Source of the DNA: Medicago truncatula
Lineage: Eukaryota > Streptophyta > Magnoliopsida > Fabales > Fabaceae
Direction: 5' to 3'
Assembly: GCF_003473485.1 (NCBI RefSeq)
Contig: NC_053044.1
Location: 31,872,091 to 31,936,090 of the forward strand
Length of the DNA stretch: 64,000 nt
Positions within the stretch are counted from its first letter, which is position 1, and every line of letters begins with the position of its first letter. Positions 1 to 10,891 of the stretch are shown one piece after another. The notes under the pieces were generated by a model. It was not told the DNA's origin, searched no databases, and worked only from the letters and a program-made list of their open reading frames with translations. Both the position numbers and the translations under genes were made by a program.

Positions 1-533
1 CGTGAAATTAGGATTGTCACGAATTGTCTCTTAAGTATATCAATATGATATATTTATCCTTTGACTCACTTAATAAATAAATAACAGAAAAAACTTATCA
101 ACAATAACATTTAATTGTTTTTTTTTACTAAATTTCATTTATTGTATAACTTTTCATGATATGGAAGGGAAAATGACAATTTAAAAAAAAAAAGTTAGAG
201 TACATAGACATTATATGGAAAAATGACATCACAATTATGACGGTCTCCCAATACCACCACCTATAATCTGCAACACCGTATGACTATATTAAGATAAAAG
301 TAAAACAAGAGAACTTTGTGTGTGTGGTGGGTGGGGTCTAGACCAAAACCTAAGAAAATAATCATGTGAACAAACACCATATGCTTCATTAAAAGCCTTA
401 CTAGGAAAACCCAATAGATAAAACCATGATGTACGAAAAAAATGTGCAGTGCAAGGAAAAAAACTTTAAAACTTTGGGGATAGGGGGTATATGTATTGAA
501 GCTTGTACAACTTTAGGTTTGTATTTTGATGAT
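1..533. other. AT-rich intergenic sequence, no gene seen
   Basis: Low-complexity AT-rich DNA. No coding exon, RNA gene or transposon end was recognised. It ends at the 9-bp target-site duplication of the Mutator-like element that follows. Confidence 0.5.
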
Positions 534-542
534 GTTAGTTAG

Positions 543-1537
543 GGTGGCGTTTAGCCTGGGAAAGCAAAGTTGTTTCCCATGATGGGAAACTTTGCTTTTT
601 ACCTGCAGCTGGCAGTCATGACCTGTTGTGATAATAAAAAATAATAATTAATTAAAACAGATTAAAATGCCAAATAAATGACTTTGCATTCTCAGAGAAC
701 AAATGACTCATTTGTGTCATAATCCTACTCCAATTGCACGCTGTTGAAACAAAAAATTAAAACAAAATGGTTCTGATGAAAATGAAATATTTCATGGTTC
801 AATGTTACAAAATGCTTGGCTCTTCTTCTCTGCATCTTTCTTATTGTTCCTCTTCTCTGCTTCTTCCTCCACCATATTTTATACAGTTCTGTAATCTTTG
901 TCCTGCTCCGTGTTGTTTATCCGTCACTGTGAATCCAATCGCAAATATTGTGATCCTATTGTTGTGGTGATTTTTCAGATCTATACATTTTCTTTTTGTT
1001 GTGATTTTTTAGATCTGAACTTTAAGTAAGAAAAATTGACGAAGATGATGAAGATCCATTGAAGAAGAGATGAAGAAAACATGTAATATTAAACTGTCAA
1101 TTTAATATCTCAATAATCTTGGTTTTTCTTGGGACAAATCTTAATATGGGTTTAAATGAATGAGATTCAATTGATAAAGGTAGCTTCTTTACAAAAATTA
1201 TTCAGATAGATAACAGGGTGATGATAACAATAATGCATTAACCTTTGCTAAGAAAGAACAAGACAAAAAATACAGACGTAGAGGAAGCAATATTTGTGTG
1301 AATTGATAATCAAACAAAAAGTGTTATTTAATTCATATTTAATTAGTTAAGGTAATCGACTAAATTAGTTAGAGAGAATAACTTTTTTTCTTCAAAAGAA
1401 ACACTGTTACAAAAAGTGAACATCTAATTGTCAATCTTTAATCATAATCGTTGATTATTTTTATTATTATATCAATGGCTCACATTCAATTTTCCCATGA
1501 TGGAAAAATACTTTCTTTTCCCAGGCTAAATGCCATC
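543..1537. mobile_element. Non-autonomous Mutator-like DNA transposon, about 995 bp
   Basis: The left end begins ggtggcgtttagcctgggaa. The right end is its inverted complement (gatggcatttagcctgggaa when read inward). The element is flanked by a perfect 9-bp direct repeat, gttagttag, at 534-542 and 1538-1546. A 9-bp target-site duplication is the signature of the Mutator superfamily. Near both ends the sequence folds back on itself around ttcccatgatgg, so each terminus can also form its own hairpin. The interior has no transposase; its short open frames are not convincing. The element would have to be moved in trans by a MuDR-type transposase. Confidence 0.8.
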
Positions 1538-1546
1538 GTTAGTTAG

Positions 1547-1814
1547 ATGTTCTTAGATGATGTTAGTTAGATGTTTCTATTTGATGTTGTTTGGATTTTG
1601 GTATCATAGCATAGAATCATGTTAAAGCGCCTAGGAAACCATGCCTCATTGTGTCATATGATTCCTTGGTGTCCTGTGTATTGTTTTTACAAATGAAACT
1701 TCTTCATTGCTGGTCAAATTTGTTTTCTAGGTGTGTGAATCGATTCAATGGATCTTGAATCATATCATTAAAAGTCTCTGACATTTGGTGCATCGATTCA
1801 TAGTTTATGAATCG
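1547..1814. other. Intergenic sequence, no gene seen
   Basis: No coding or RNA feature was recognised. Short repeats of the type gaatcgattca and tgaatcgtatca occur near 1738 and 1808, possibly as the edge of the retroelement remnant that follows. Confidence 0.4.
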
Positions 1815-2830
1815 TATCAAAACGAAGCTACAAAAGCTAAAACATAAGAACTAAGACCCATAGGGTCAAGAAGAGATAACATGACATGCAAACTAAGGCC
1901 AAGAGGCCATGAAGAATTAACGACAAAAAGGCGACCAAGGTCGAAAGATTAAAAGCAAAAGAAGAGACGAATTTGAAACCACGAAGAACAACAAATATTA
2001 TAAGAAAAGGGAAAACAGATTCAAAACCATTAAGGCAAGTCAACATAAATACGACGTCTCAAAATAGATATCCCATCAAAAGCTTAAAGAATACTGAAGG
2101 CGCTTTAGAGGGCTAGCTCACTTAAGTTGCATCAAAAATAAAGTTGCAAAGTATAATAGCTCCACAAAGGGCTCGCCCATGCCATACACCAATGAACTCG
2201 CTGAAGGACATGTAAAATGCAGATATTGCCCACACTCAAATATCGAAAGAGCAACATTATAACTAACCACTTCGCCTTATCCTAAGACTCATGCTTGGGG
2301 AGTTGTGGACTATCGAATTTATAATTAATCATTTTGCCTTGTCCCAAGACTTGTGCTTGGGGGCTGTGGACCGTCAATATATAATTAAGGGTACAACGCC
2401 CTCCAGAAGGGCCAAAAACAGCCTTAGGTGCGCCGCTTTAAGTGCGCTACTTGAAAAGGCTTCTAGAAGCATCTAGAACGTTCTAAAGTACATTGTACGA
2501 TCGACCTTACATATTCATCAATTTGCCTTGTACCAAGACTCGTGCTTGGGGGCTGTGGATCGTAAATATATTCTTAAGGGCTCGAATGCCCTCTAGAAAG
2601 GCTAAGGCGTCCTCCAGAAGGGCTCTTAAGGCTTAGACGTGCTCTCCCAGGCGCCGCCTCAACTAACTTCTAGAAGCATCTAGAACTCAGTAAAAAGACT
2701 TAAAGCCCACATTACTTGGGTTTTAAGTCTCGGGAAACCAAGCCCACAGATGACTGTAAATACACCTCTTGAGAGCACTCTCAAGACATCTCATAAACAG
2801 TCTAAACCCTAAATTCTATTATTATACTCA
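1815..2830 (+). mobile_element. Decayed LTR-retrotransposon 3' end / LTR remnant (gypsy-like)
   Basis: The motif gtgcttgggggctgtgga occurs at 2353-2370 and 2542-2559, with a diverged form near 2291. Purine-rich gcttggggg followed by tgtgg is the usual look of a plant gypsy polypurine tract at the start of a 3' LTR. The copies are separated by repeats of the type ccctccagaagggc, which suggests rearranged or duplicated LTR fragments. No intact gag or pol is present. The right limit is approximate. Confidence 0.5.
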
Positions 2831-3466
2831 CCGCAAGTACAAATATTATGGTTAGGTGTTTCGTTGTTTGTTAAGTTCTTGAAGATGAATTTTGAAACTT
2901 TAACTTATTTTGCAATGATGTTGAGACCTTAATTTATTTTAATTGAAGTTGATGAACTATTTCCCTGCTTTTTAATTATGATTTTGACCTATGAAATGGT
3001 GAAACATTGAGTATGGGTAACACCTATTTAAATAATTGTATTTTTATTTAATATATAAAAGTTAGGGGTCTTAAGGTGTTACAAGTAAGATGTCAATTAT
3101 GTGATTTGATTCAAGTACTTAACGATTTTCATAAAAAAAAAAAAATCATTCGAAAAAAACTCGAGTTCAATTACTCCTTCCGCCCCTTTTTATAGGAGTA
3201 TATTTGGAAAAAGAGTAATCAATACATTTAGGAATTTGTATATGATCTTATATTTAAAAAATAAAACTTTTTTATAAACTACTACTATTAAAAACGAAGG
3301 AGTTAATAAAAAATAAAACAACTTTTACGACCAAACTTCATATTATCAAGAATTCTTTCATCTAAAAACGAATGGTTACAAAATAAGAGATTAAAAGTGC
3401 GAGAAAAGGAAAGAAAAAAAGGCAACAATAATAGAAAGACTTAAATGCAATTTTCCTCTTCTATAT
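2831..3466. other. Intergenic sequence with a possible degenerate Stowaway MITE (3174-3302)
   Basis: Bases 3174-3302 begin ctccttccgcccc and end with aaacgaaggag, like the ctccctccg termini of Stowaway elements. The right TA target site is not clean, so the call is weak. Nothing else was recognised in this stretch. Confidence 0.3.
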
Positions 3467-3475
3467 TTCAAAATA

Positions 3476-3839
3476 GGCTAAAATATGGTTTTAGTTCCTG
3501 CAAATATGTCTCGTTTTGGTTTTAGTCCCTGGTAAAAAAAAAATTTGTTTTTGGTTCCTGTAAAATTTTTTGTTTTTGAAAATAGTCCCTGAAGGGACTA
3601 TTTTCAAAAACAAAAAATTTTGCAAGGACCTTTTTTAAAAACAAAATATTTTGCAGGGACCAAAAACTACAAAATTGGTTCAGTTATAATGTGCCATGTA
3701 TGCAAATCATCACAAAAGTGGGGTCAGAGACTATTTTCAAAAACAAAAAATTTTGCAGGGACCAAAAACAATTTTTTTTTTACCAGGGACTAAAACCAAA
3801 ACGAGGCATATTTGCAGGGACTAAAACCATATTTTAGCC
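3476..3839. mobile_element. Palindromic MITE with 9-bp target-site duplication (Mutator type), 364 bp
   Basis: The termini are ggctaaaatatggttttagt and its inverted complement. The two arms are nearly complementary over much of the element (repeating tagtccctg / cagggacta motifs). It is flanked by a perfect 9-bp duplication, ttcaaaata, at 3467-3475 and 3840-3848. There is no coding capacity. A second member of the same family lies at 28378-28607. Confidence 0.85.
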
Positions 3840-3849
3840 TTCAAAATAT

Positions 3850-5690
3850 TACGATTTTGACCCTTAATTAGAAAAATAAAAATTTTGCTCCATATCTTTA
3901 AAGAAATATACTATTTTGCCTCTCTATCTTTAAGGAATTAAGTTCTTTTACCCTTTTTCTTTACAAACTCTTACAATTTTGCCCCCCTCTTTATAACATT
4001 TTATAATTTTTTTTATTTTTTTATTAGAGGATCAAAATCAGAACTTTTTAAAATTTTATGAGGTCACAAATTCACTACTAATAGAAAAGACGGTACTACT
4101 ACTGGTGTTGATGGAAACGAGTGAGAATCATATATCGTGAAACTCGCACATACATAGGAAACATGTTCATCAGAAAATGGCAGGTGTGTCACCCATTTAC
4201 AAATTATACAATTACAAGTACCCAGGTAGTTCATGATTTTCTCCGCCAGTTTAATTAGTGACCTCAACCTAAACTCCTTTCTATAAGTACACCATTTTCC
4301 TATGTAGAAAAAACACTATTTTCAGTAAACTACAGTAAATACTATAACTAGTATTATTGATAATAGTGCATGAACAGTACTTGTAGTACTTTTTGCTTAT
4401 GGAAGATAAAAGAGAAAGAGTGGTTTAAAGGAGTAACAACAACCCCACCTTTCAACCTTCTTTTCCTATTTCTTTCTCTCTTTATCAACAGTACTTGTAC
4501 AGTACAGGTAGTTGAATTTTTTATTTATGTGTGATAAAAGGGTCTCTCTTACTTTCAGAAAGAAAGGTGAGTGTTTCTTTATCATTCTAAGGAAAAAAAA
4601 AAAGAAGGAGAAGAAACTTTCAGAAATTTTCACAAATTTTTAGTTCTGAATTTTTCTATATTTAGTTTAAGTTGCAATTGTAAAAGTATTTTTTTCTAAA
4701 TAATTTCCTTTGTTAAAAGATGATTTATTTATTTTGTTTTGATCTGGTTTTCTTTGGAAATAGTGCCTTATGCCAGATTTGTGTGGATATGAGATCTTCA
4801 ATCGTTTTCTCTTCTTCTCTGATTCTCATGAAGACATTAACTACAGTACACTTCCACCTTCTCTGTTTGAAACTACAGTTTCACTTCCGTGATCTCTGCT
4901 TTTGACCATTAATTTTCTACTCTTTACTTTTTTGGTTACTGTTTCTGGTTTATTTTATAGGTATAAAATAATAACTCCTCTGGTATTCTGATTCATATTT
5001 TTATTTTTTATTTTTATTTACACCCTTTCTTTGCATCTGGTTTCTTTTGTGGAAGCTTCTGGATTTTAGATTGGCTTTGATGAGCTTTGTTTCATGAAAA
5101 TGGTGAAGCAGTAAGCTGAAGATGTAGTTTTTATTTATTTAGATTTAGATTCTTGTTAATTGTATTATGTTTGAGATTTTATGCTTCTCAATTTTAACTT
5201 ACATCTGGGATTTGATGAATTGTGCATGGATTTGGAAGGGCTAGAACAAAAGCCACACTTTTAACTTTTAATGTTGAAAAATATTTATTTATGTGAAAAC
5301 CTTGTATGACCTAGGGTTAGGGTTCTTGCAAAAATTTGATTTTTTAAATATCTACAAGCCAATTACACCAAAATATTGTTAGATATATCTTCCCATTGCA
5401 GTGCTTGGCATATTAAGGATTTTACAGTATATAATTGTTAATCTTTAATTCACCAAACATTGGGAAAGATTTCAGATCTTCTGTAAATTCTTGTCCAAAG
5501 TAAGATCAGTTAAATTTATCCTACCTATGAGATCTGCATGTCAGATGCTCATAATATCGTATTCATCAATATAATTTGAGCATCTTTGGTCATCTATGAG
5601 CCCTTCATAGTTGAATCAAGGGAGTTATAAATTGTTCTAATCTTTGGTTATCAATGATCGATTTTTGCTCTTGAACTTCCTTATTAAGAA
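3850..5690 (+). other. Region upstream of MIR319: probable promoter and 5' part of the primary transcript
   Basis: No protein-coding exon is seen. From about 4440 the plus strand is CT-rich with many short T tracts, as in plant 5' leader sequences. A possible donor (ggtgagtg) lies near 4566. Open frames in this stretch are short and have no family features. I infer that part of it belongs to the MIR319 primary transcript because plant MIR319 precursors are cut from long capped transcripts. The start site cannot be read from sequence. Confidence 0.35.
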
Positions 5691-5697
5691 AAATAGT

Positions 5698-5882
5698 TCA
5701 AGAGAGCTCTCTTCAGTCCACTCATGGATAGGAAAAGGTTTTGAATTAGCTGCTGACTCATTCATTCAAACACAATAAGAAGAAGCATGATGAATATGCT
5801 ATATTGTGAATGTGTGAATGATGCGGGAGCTAAATTTCATCTTTCTCTTGTCTTTGCTTGGACTGAAGGGAGCTCCCTTTTG
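5698..5882 (+). ncRNA. MIR319: MIR319 microRNA precursor hairpin
   Basis: The 3' arm holds TTGGACTGAAGGGAGCTCCC at 5858-5877, which is the miR319 sequence conserved across land plants. The 5' arm at 5703-5723 (gagctctcttcagtccactc) is complementary to it and sits at the base of a long foldback of about 185 nt. Nearer the loop a second paired block, 5748-5773 with 5812-5831 (gtgtgaatgatgcgggagct), matches the second conserved duplex known in MIR319/MIR159 precursors, which are processed from loop to base. miR319 guides cleavage of mRNAs of CIN-type TCP transcription factors and so controls leaf growth and cell proliferation. Frames read on the opposite strand across the hairpin are chance. Which numbered family member this is cannot be told here. 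Confidence 0.93.
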
Positions 5883-5889
5883 CTGTTTA

Positions 5890-6483
5890 TATATCACTTT
5901 CTTCTTAATTTTATTACTCATTTTCCCCTTAGACACTTGTGATAATTTGAAAAAATAGATATAATTATATGTGTATGTATCAAGATGCTTTAGATAGTAG
6001 CTCCATTTTGTTTTCATGTCCTGATGTAGTCCCTTTGGTCTTTCCCTGCTAATGGAAGGATTTATTATTATTAGTCCAAAAGTTCTGAATACTCTCCTTG
6101 GCTCGGGTTCTTGTTGGGTTCTTATAAGTTTTATTGGCAGACATGTTCTTTATATGGCTTTAGCCATAGTATATGGTAAGTAAATGATTTTATCTTAGTT
6201 TCTGTTGGTGATCATGTTTTTATTTTATTTTATTTATAGCTGCTATATGGTAAGTAAATGATACTATTGTTTTCTTTAATTATTAATAATAACTTGTTTG
6301 TCATAATAAATATTATCTTTTGGTAGCTTCATTATAAATCATTATGTACAAGATGGATTTAGTGGTGTTCGTGCTAACAAGTACTCTAGATAATCAAAAA
6401 GAGAATTTTGTATAGAATGTATTAGAAATGAATATATTTTAGACTTTAAAGAATTCTTCACACAAATTTTAAGATATTTTTAA
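5890..6483. other. Downstream of MIR319, no gene seen
   Basis: Probably includes the 3' part of the MIR319 primary transcript. A short direct repeat, atatggtaagtaaatgat, appears near 6172 and 6244. No other feature was recognised. Confidence 0.35.
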
Positions 6484-6782
6484 GGATCGGGTTAACAAGG
6501 GCCCCGGCACTAGTTAAGCCGCTAAAAATGAAAAGAAAAATGAAAATACACAATTTCAGATAAAACATTTCCTTTTATAATTTCTTAACTAGGGCATTAG
6601 GTGCACCCTAACATTAACATTTCCCTATTTTTAATACATTTGTTTCCTTCTTTAAATAAAAATTTGTTTTGTTGAGTATGTATTTAATATTCAACCATTA
6701 TATGTAATGATTTTTTTAAATTTAATTATTTAAAATTAATTTAATTTTTGAATTAATTTTGCCTAACCGGTACTTTTTTTTT

Positions 6783-6880
6783 GTTGTGGTGGTCAGAGTT
6801 TGAACCTCAGACCTTGCATATATTATGCATTGTTCGTACCAACTGAATTAAGCTCGCGAGGAACGTCTAACCGGTGCCTA
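6783..6880 (-). mobile_element. tRNA-derived SINE fragment
   Basis: On the minus strand the sequence contains gagcttaattcagttggta, a degenerate RNA polymerase III A box, followed by atgcataatatatgcaagg and a degenerate B box (ggttcaaactc). The same order is found in the SINE at 44594-44712. No target-site duplication was confirmed. Confidence 0.55.
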
Positions 6881-6889
6881 ACAAAACTT

Positions 6890-8280
6890 AACATGCGTGC
6901 TGTTTTCTCCAAAATAAATATTAGGAAATCACAATGGGTATTTTGGAAGATAAATTTAGTGGGGTGTGTGTAGAGAAATAATATTTGAACATCCATTTGA
7001 TAACAACTTTCTCTATCATACTCAAATTATTTTTACTTTATTTCTCTATTGTTTTGGTTTTTGTACAAATGTTTACTTTTCCTTTGTAAATTATGGTTGT
7101 GACATAAGTTGTAAATCAATTTGGTTATTCAAATAACACTTCTCATATGGTAAATATTACCAACTCTTTGAATTGCTACTATGTTCATCGTGCTAACTCA
7201 TGCAATGTCCTTTTCACACACAAGAGTCTCTTATGTACTCTATACTCACTCATAACTATGACTTTTTACACAAACGATTATGTTGTGTACACAACAGAGA
7301 TCCAAATGGAGTATTTACATATTCTTATTTTATACATGTACTTTATAATATTGTCATATTATACTTAAAGTTTAATCTCACGGGCTTAGTCTTCTTATTT
7401 TCACTCACTCATGAATTGATTCGTTTATTTTCTATTTCAAGATTTGATTTGGTCATTCACTGAAGTATTTGATTAATAGAAGGGACACAACGCAACAAAA
7501 GGGTAGAAGCTTATTCATGAAAATTGAGTGGATATATATAGCTGGCTCTGAACTTACACACACCTGTGTCGGCCACTTTATTCCAAAACACAGAAACATA
7601 ATATAGTCTTGCCCCACGTTCTTTGTTGGATGGAGTGGAAGAACTCCCATACATTGCCTAATGCCTGCCATCCATAAAAAAAATCTTCTAACAAATGCCT
7701 TTAATGGATACAATCATTTTTTGGTATTTAAACAAATTTTATACATCATTTATTTATATTTTTTTTATTGTAGTATCTAATAATAGTAATCATTTAATCC
7801 AGTAAACTCAACACCCTACATAGATTATTTAAATGAAAGTTAATTTCTACTAATAATCTTATATATCATTATATTTTAATATTAAAAAAAGTGGTTCCCA
7901 CTTAAGATTTGAATGTTTCATTTACACCTTGATACCATTAGGTATTTAAAAAACAATTTCTCAAATCATAAAAGGGAATGCTCCCTCTGCTTTTTTATAC
8001 GCATTTATTGTTATTTTTAACATAAGTTAAGAAATTTTGTAAAAAAAAAAACATAAGTTAAGAAGAATTAATTTTGTATTGATATGTTCATTTTATATAC
8101 AACTATTAAATTACCCTTTATGTTTAGATGTATTTATAGTTGGTTTTTATATTTCAAAGCAAAGTATTAAAATTAATCAAGGTTATGTTTGGAAAAAAAA
8201 TATAAATGCATTTATCTAGTAACACATATTTAGAAACAATTCTTGCTATTATTAAAATGACAACGGTGAATGAAATGTAT
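6890..8280. other. AT-rich intergenic sequence, no gene seen
   Basis: No coding exon with family features was found on either strand. The stretch near 7453-7713 has an open frame on the minus strand but no start context, motif or splice partner. Near 7981 there is a ctccctctgc motif resembling a Stowaway end, without a convincing partner. Confidence 0.4.
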
Positions 8281-9160
8281 TTGCTTAGGTGGGGGGAGGA
8301 TGATGAGGCTTGGAAGTGGAGGCGCCGTTTATTAACTTAGGAGGAGGAGAAAGTGCGGGAGTGCTGTGATTTTTAACTAATATTGTTTTGCAGCCTAATA
8401 TTTCAAACATGTGGATTTGACATTTACACGCGTCCATCTAATAAGGAGGTGCCCTAAAAGTCAGTCTTTTTGCATCAGTCATCAACAACAACTTAGCATT
8501 TGACATTTGACATTTACATTTACATTAGTCAACAACAACTTGGCAGTTGCACACATAACTTAAATTGGAATAAGGAGGTGCCCTAAAAGTCAGTCTTTTT
8601 GTTTGGCGTCTGCTGTGTAATTTGGTACCAACATAAGGCAATTCAATTAAAAGACAAATTTTACAACCAAATGCTCAGTTATGTGTGGGGGTGGATATGA
8701 GATACTGAAAGATGCAGAGCACTTATTCCTCTCTTGTGATTTCTTTTGTAAACTTTGGTACAATATATCTAATTGGCTTAGTTTCCACATAGTGTATCCT
8801 GAACATGTGTCAGATCATTTAAATCAATTTGGCACCTTAGGAGACGAGTTTTTCCAAAGTATTCGCTCAACTTTTAACCTCATATGACCATTTTGTGTGT
8901 GAGTGATTTGGATTGAAAGAAATGCTCGGGTCTTTCATCAATAAGAGACCTCGCCTCATCAATTACTCGACAAAATTAAGCTTTAATCATACTGGTGGCT
9001 GAAAGAGAACCGTCCTAGCTTTGCTTTCTCTTACCATTTGTCGTGGTTGAATCATTTACCATGTTTAGTTATCTATCTGTAATGAGGTGGCTTTGTTCTT
9101 TGGTCCTTTTGTATTTGTTACTCGTTGTGTAGTAATTGTTAAAACAAAAACAAAAACTCT
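8281..9160 (+). mobile_element. 5'-truncated LINE remnant (zf-RVT tail of ORF2 and 3' UTR)
   Basis: At 8681-8887 the plus frame encodes a Cys-rich stretch with HLFLSCDFF, the hallmark of the zinc-binding reverse-transcriptase tail (zf-RVT) of plant LINEs. Shorter homologous pieces precede it from 8287 (tggggggaggatgatgaggc). Compared with the better-preserved copy at 43500-44460 the frame is broken and interrupted by an insertion flanked by 33-bp direct repeats starting at 8440 and 8569. It has no function on its own. Confidence 0.65.
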
Positions 9161-9930
9161 TATTTTCAGAATAAAATTTATATTAAATGATTCTTTAATC
9201 GGTGTTCTTAGGACACTAGTAAGCAGAACCTTTACTTTATAGGATAGAATACTACTTGATTGACAATACTGATTAATATTCCAGTTTTACAGCGTGCTTG
9301 ATTCAGCTTGAATGTTGAAATTAAATATTGGATGAAGGTGCACAATGCATGCAACTGGCATTAGAAAATCACCCTTAATCTTTGTTTTTGTCACGACAGA
9401 GGTTGGAACTTTTTTTGAAAGGGACGGAGTTGGAACTTGAAGCTGCAACGTTCTACTTTGTTGACATTCGTGATGTTTTGTTTTTGCTTTTTTCTCTCAA
9501 ATTAAATCATGTCTATATATTTGTCGCAGAAAGTTTTTCAAAATATAGTTGCAGAGATTGACCAAGCTCCATATAATTACTTGACTGCGGTAGAAGCATG
9601 GCCGTTTTATAAAATTTGGTGGTTTAGAGCGAATATACGGTTTGAGTCATAAATTATGAGTATATAAAAATAATTAAATTTTCAAAGTATAAAAATAATT
9701 TGTTTTGAAGATGATAGTTTTTACCACGTTAAGAAATGACCTTACAAAAATTCAAAATTCATAAAAAAAATTGAGTTTTTTATTTAATATTCAAATGCTT
9801 ATACAAAACATTTCATACGGGGAAATATACTTACTTGGGCACAAGTCAAAATAAATATATTTGGGCATGCACACAAAACCATAAAAAAATATAAGAGAAT
9901 AAAATTGAATAATGTCAATATTGTTAAAGT
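9161..9930. other. Intergenic sequence, no gene seen
   Basis: AT-rich, with no recognisable exon, RNA gene or transposon termini. Confidence 0.4.
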
Positions 9931-10029
9931 AATTTCGTACTTATTTTTTGGGGCATAGGACGGTCACCCTACTCACTCTACCTCAGATACGGCCTGGGCG
10001 GAGGACAACATTCCTTTGGTGAATAATCA

Positions 10030-10665
10030 GGTTTGATTTGCTTAAACTAATTTTTTTTTTTTTTTTTTTGCGGTTGTTACTAAACCATGTTCCGACTAAG
10101 GATAACTTGGTAAGGCGGAAGATTTTTCCTCAAAATGATCAATATTGTTCAGCAGGCTGCGGTTTAATAGAAGACATGGATCGCCTATTTGTTAAGTGTG
10201 ATTTATATGGAAGAATTTGGTTTCTTATTTCAAGTTGACTAGGCTTCTCAACGTCATCTCATGAGAATTTATTGGATCAGTGTTACTGTAGTTTGTTAGG
10301 TTCGGAGCTATTCGAAAATTGTTAGCTTGACACTTAGTGTTATTTATACTTCTATGGTTTGGATCATTTGGAAAGAGCGAAATATGTGTATTTTCCAGCA
10401 CATGGTGGAACATTTACAATAATTAAGTGAACAATTTAAGCTTCAATCATTCTAGTGTTTAAAATCAAAATATGTTGCTTTTAATTTTGACAACCATCTT
10501 TGGAGGCTGAATCTTATTCTTTGTTTAGTTGTTGTAATTTACTCGTTTCTTCTCTTTTGTTGCTTTGGTTTGATTTGTAATATCACTTTGTTTTTTTATA
10601 AATCTTTTCGGTACATTTTGTGCTAAAATGTCTTATCTTAGTTGGTAATATATTTCATTTGAACC
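10030..10665 (+). mobile_element. LINE remnant (zf-RVT tail)
   Basis: Plus-frame translation near 10075-10235 reads NHVPTKDNLVRRKI, then a Cys-containing segment ending DRLFVKCDLYGRIW. This is the same zf-RVT tail seen at 8681 and 43860. Downstream, ttatacttctatggtttggatcatttggaaagag at about 10343-10378 corresponds to the following conserved WxIWKER region, now out of frame. It ends in a short A-rich tail near 10670. Clearly a pseudogene. Confidence 0.65.
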
Positions 10666-10709
10666 TTTAAAAAAAGAAGTTAAAGTATTACCATCAATTA
10701 AATAAATAA

Positions 10710-10882
10710 GGGTCTTGTTAACGAGTGCTCCCGGGACACTCTTTAAGGATTTTAAGAGAATAAATTATTTCATAAAAAGTCAAATATTTTGATTTTCGAT
10801 GCATTGATTACATAAATTTTCAAAAAAAGTTACCATATAAAAGTCTCAAAGAATGTCTCGGAAGCACTCGTTAACATTTCCC
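10710..10882. mobile_element. MITE with 9-bp target-site duplication, 173 bp
   Basis: The left end gggtcttgttaacgagtgct pairs with the right end, read inward as gggaaatgttaacgagtgct. The flanks carry the 9-bp direct repeat aataaataa at 10701-10709 and 10883-10891, although the low complexity of the site weakens that evidence. Degenerate relatives with the same gttaac and gtgccc pattern lie near 6488-6630 and 28090-28130. Confidence 0.7.
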
Positions 10883-10891
10883 AATAAATAA

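Noticed and set aside
767..970. Open frame of 67 codons with Cys and Leu content
   Set aside because: It lies wholly inside the Mutator-like element, has no signal peptide or family motif, and Cys spacing does not fit NCR or defensin patterns.
5799..6017. Open frame on the minus strand across the miR319 site
   Set aside because: Antisense to the MIR319 hairpin; its coding look comes from the conserved hairpin and AT-rich DNA.
7453..7713. Minus-strand frame of 86 codons
   Set aside because: No recognisable domain, start context or splice partner.
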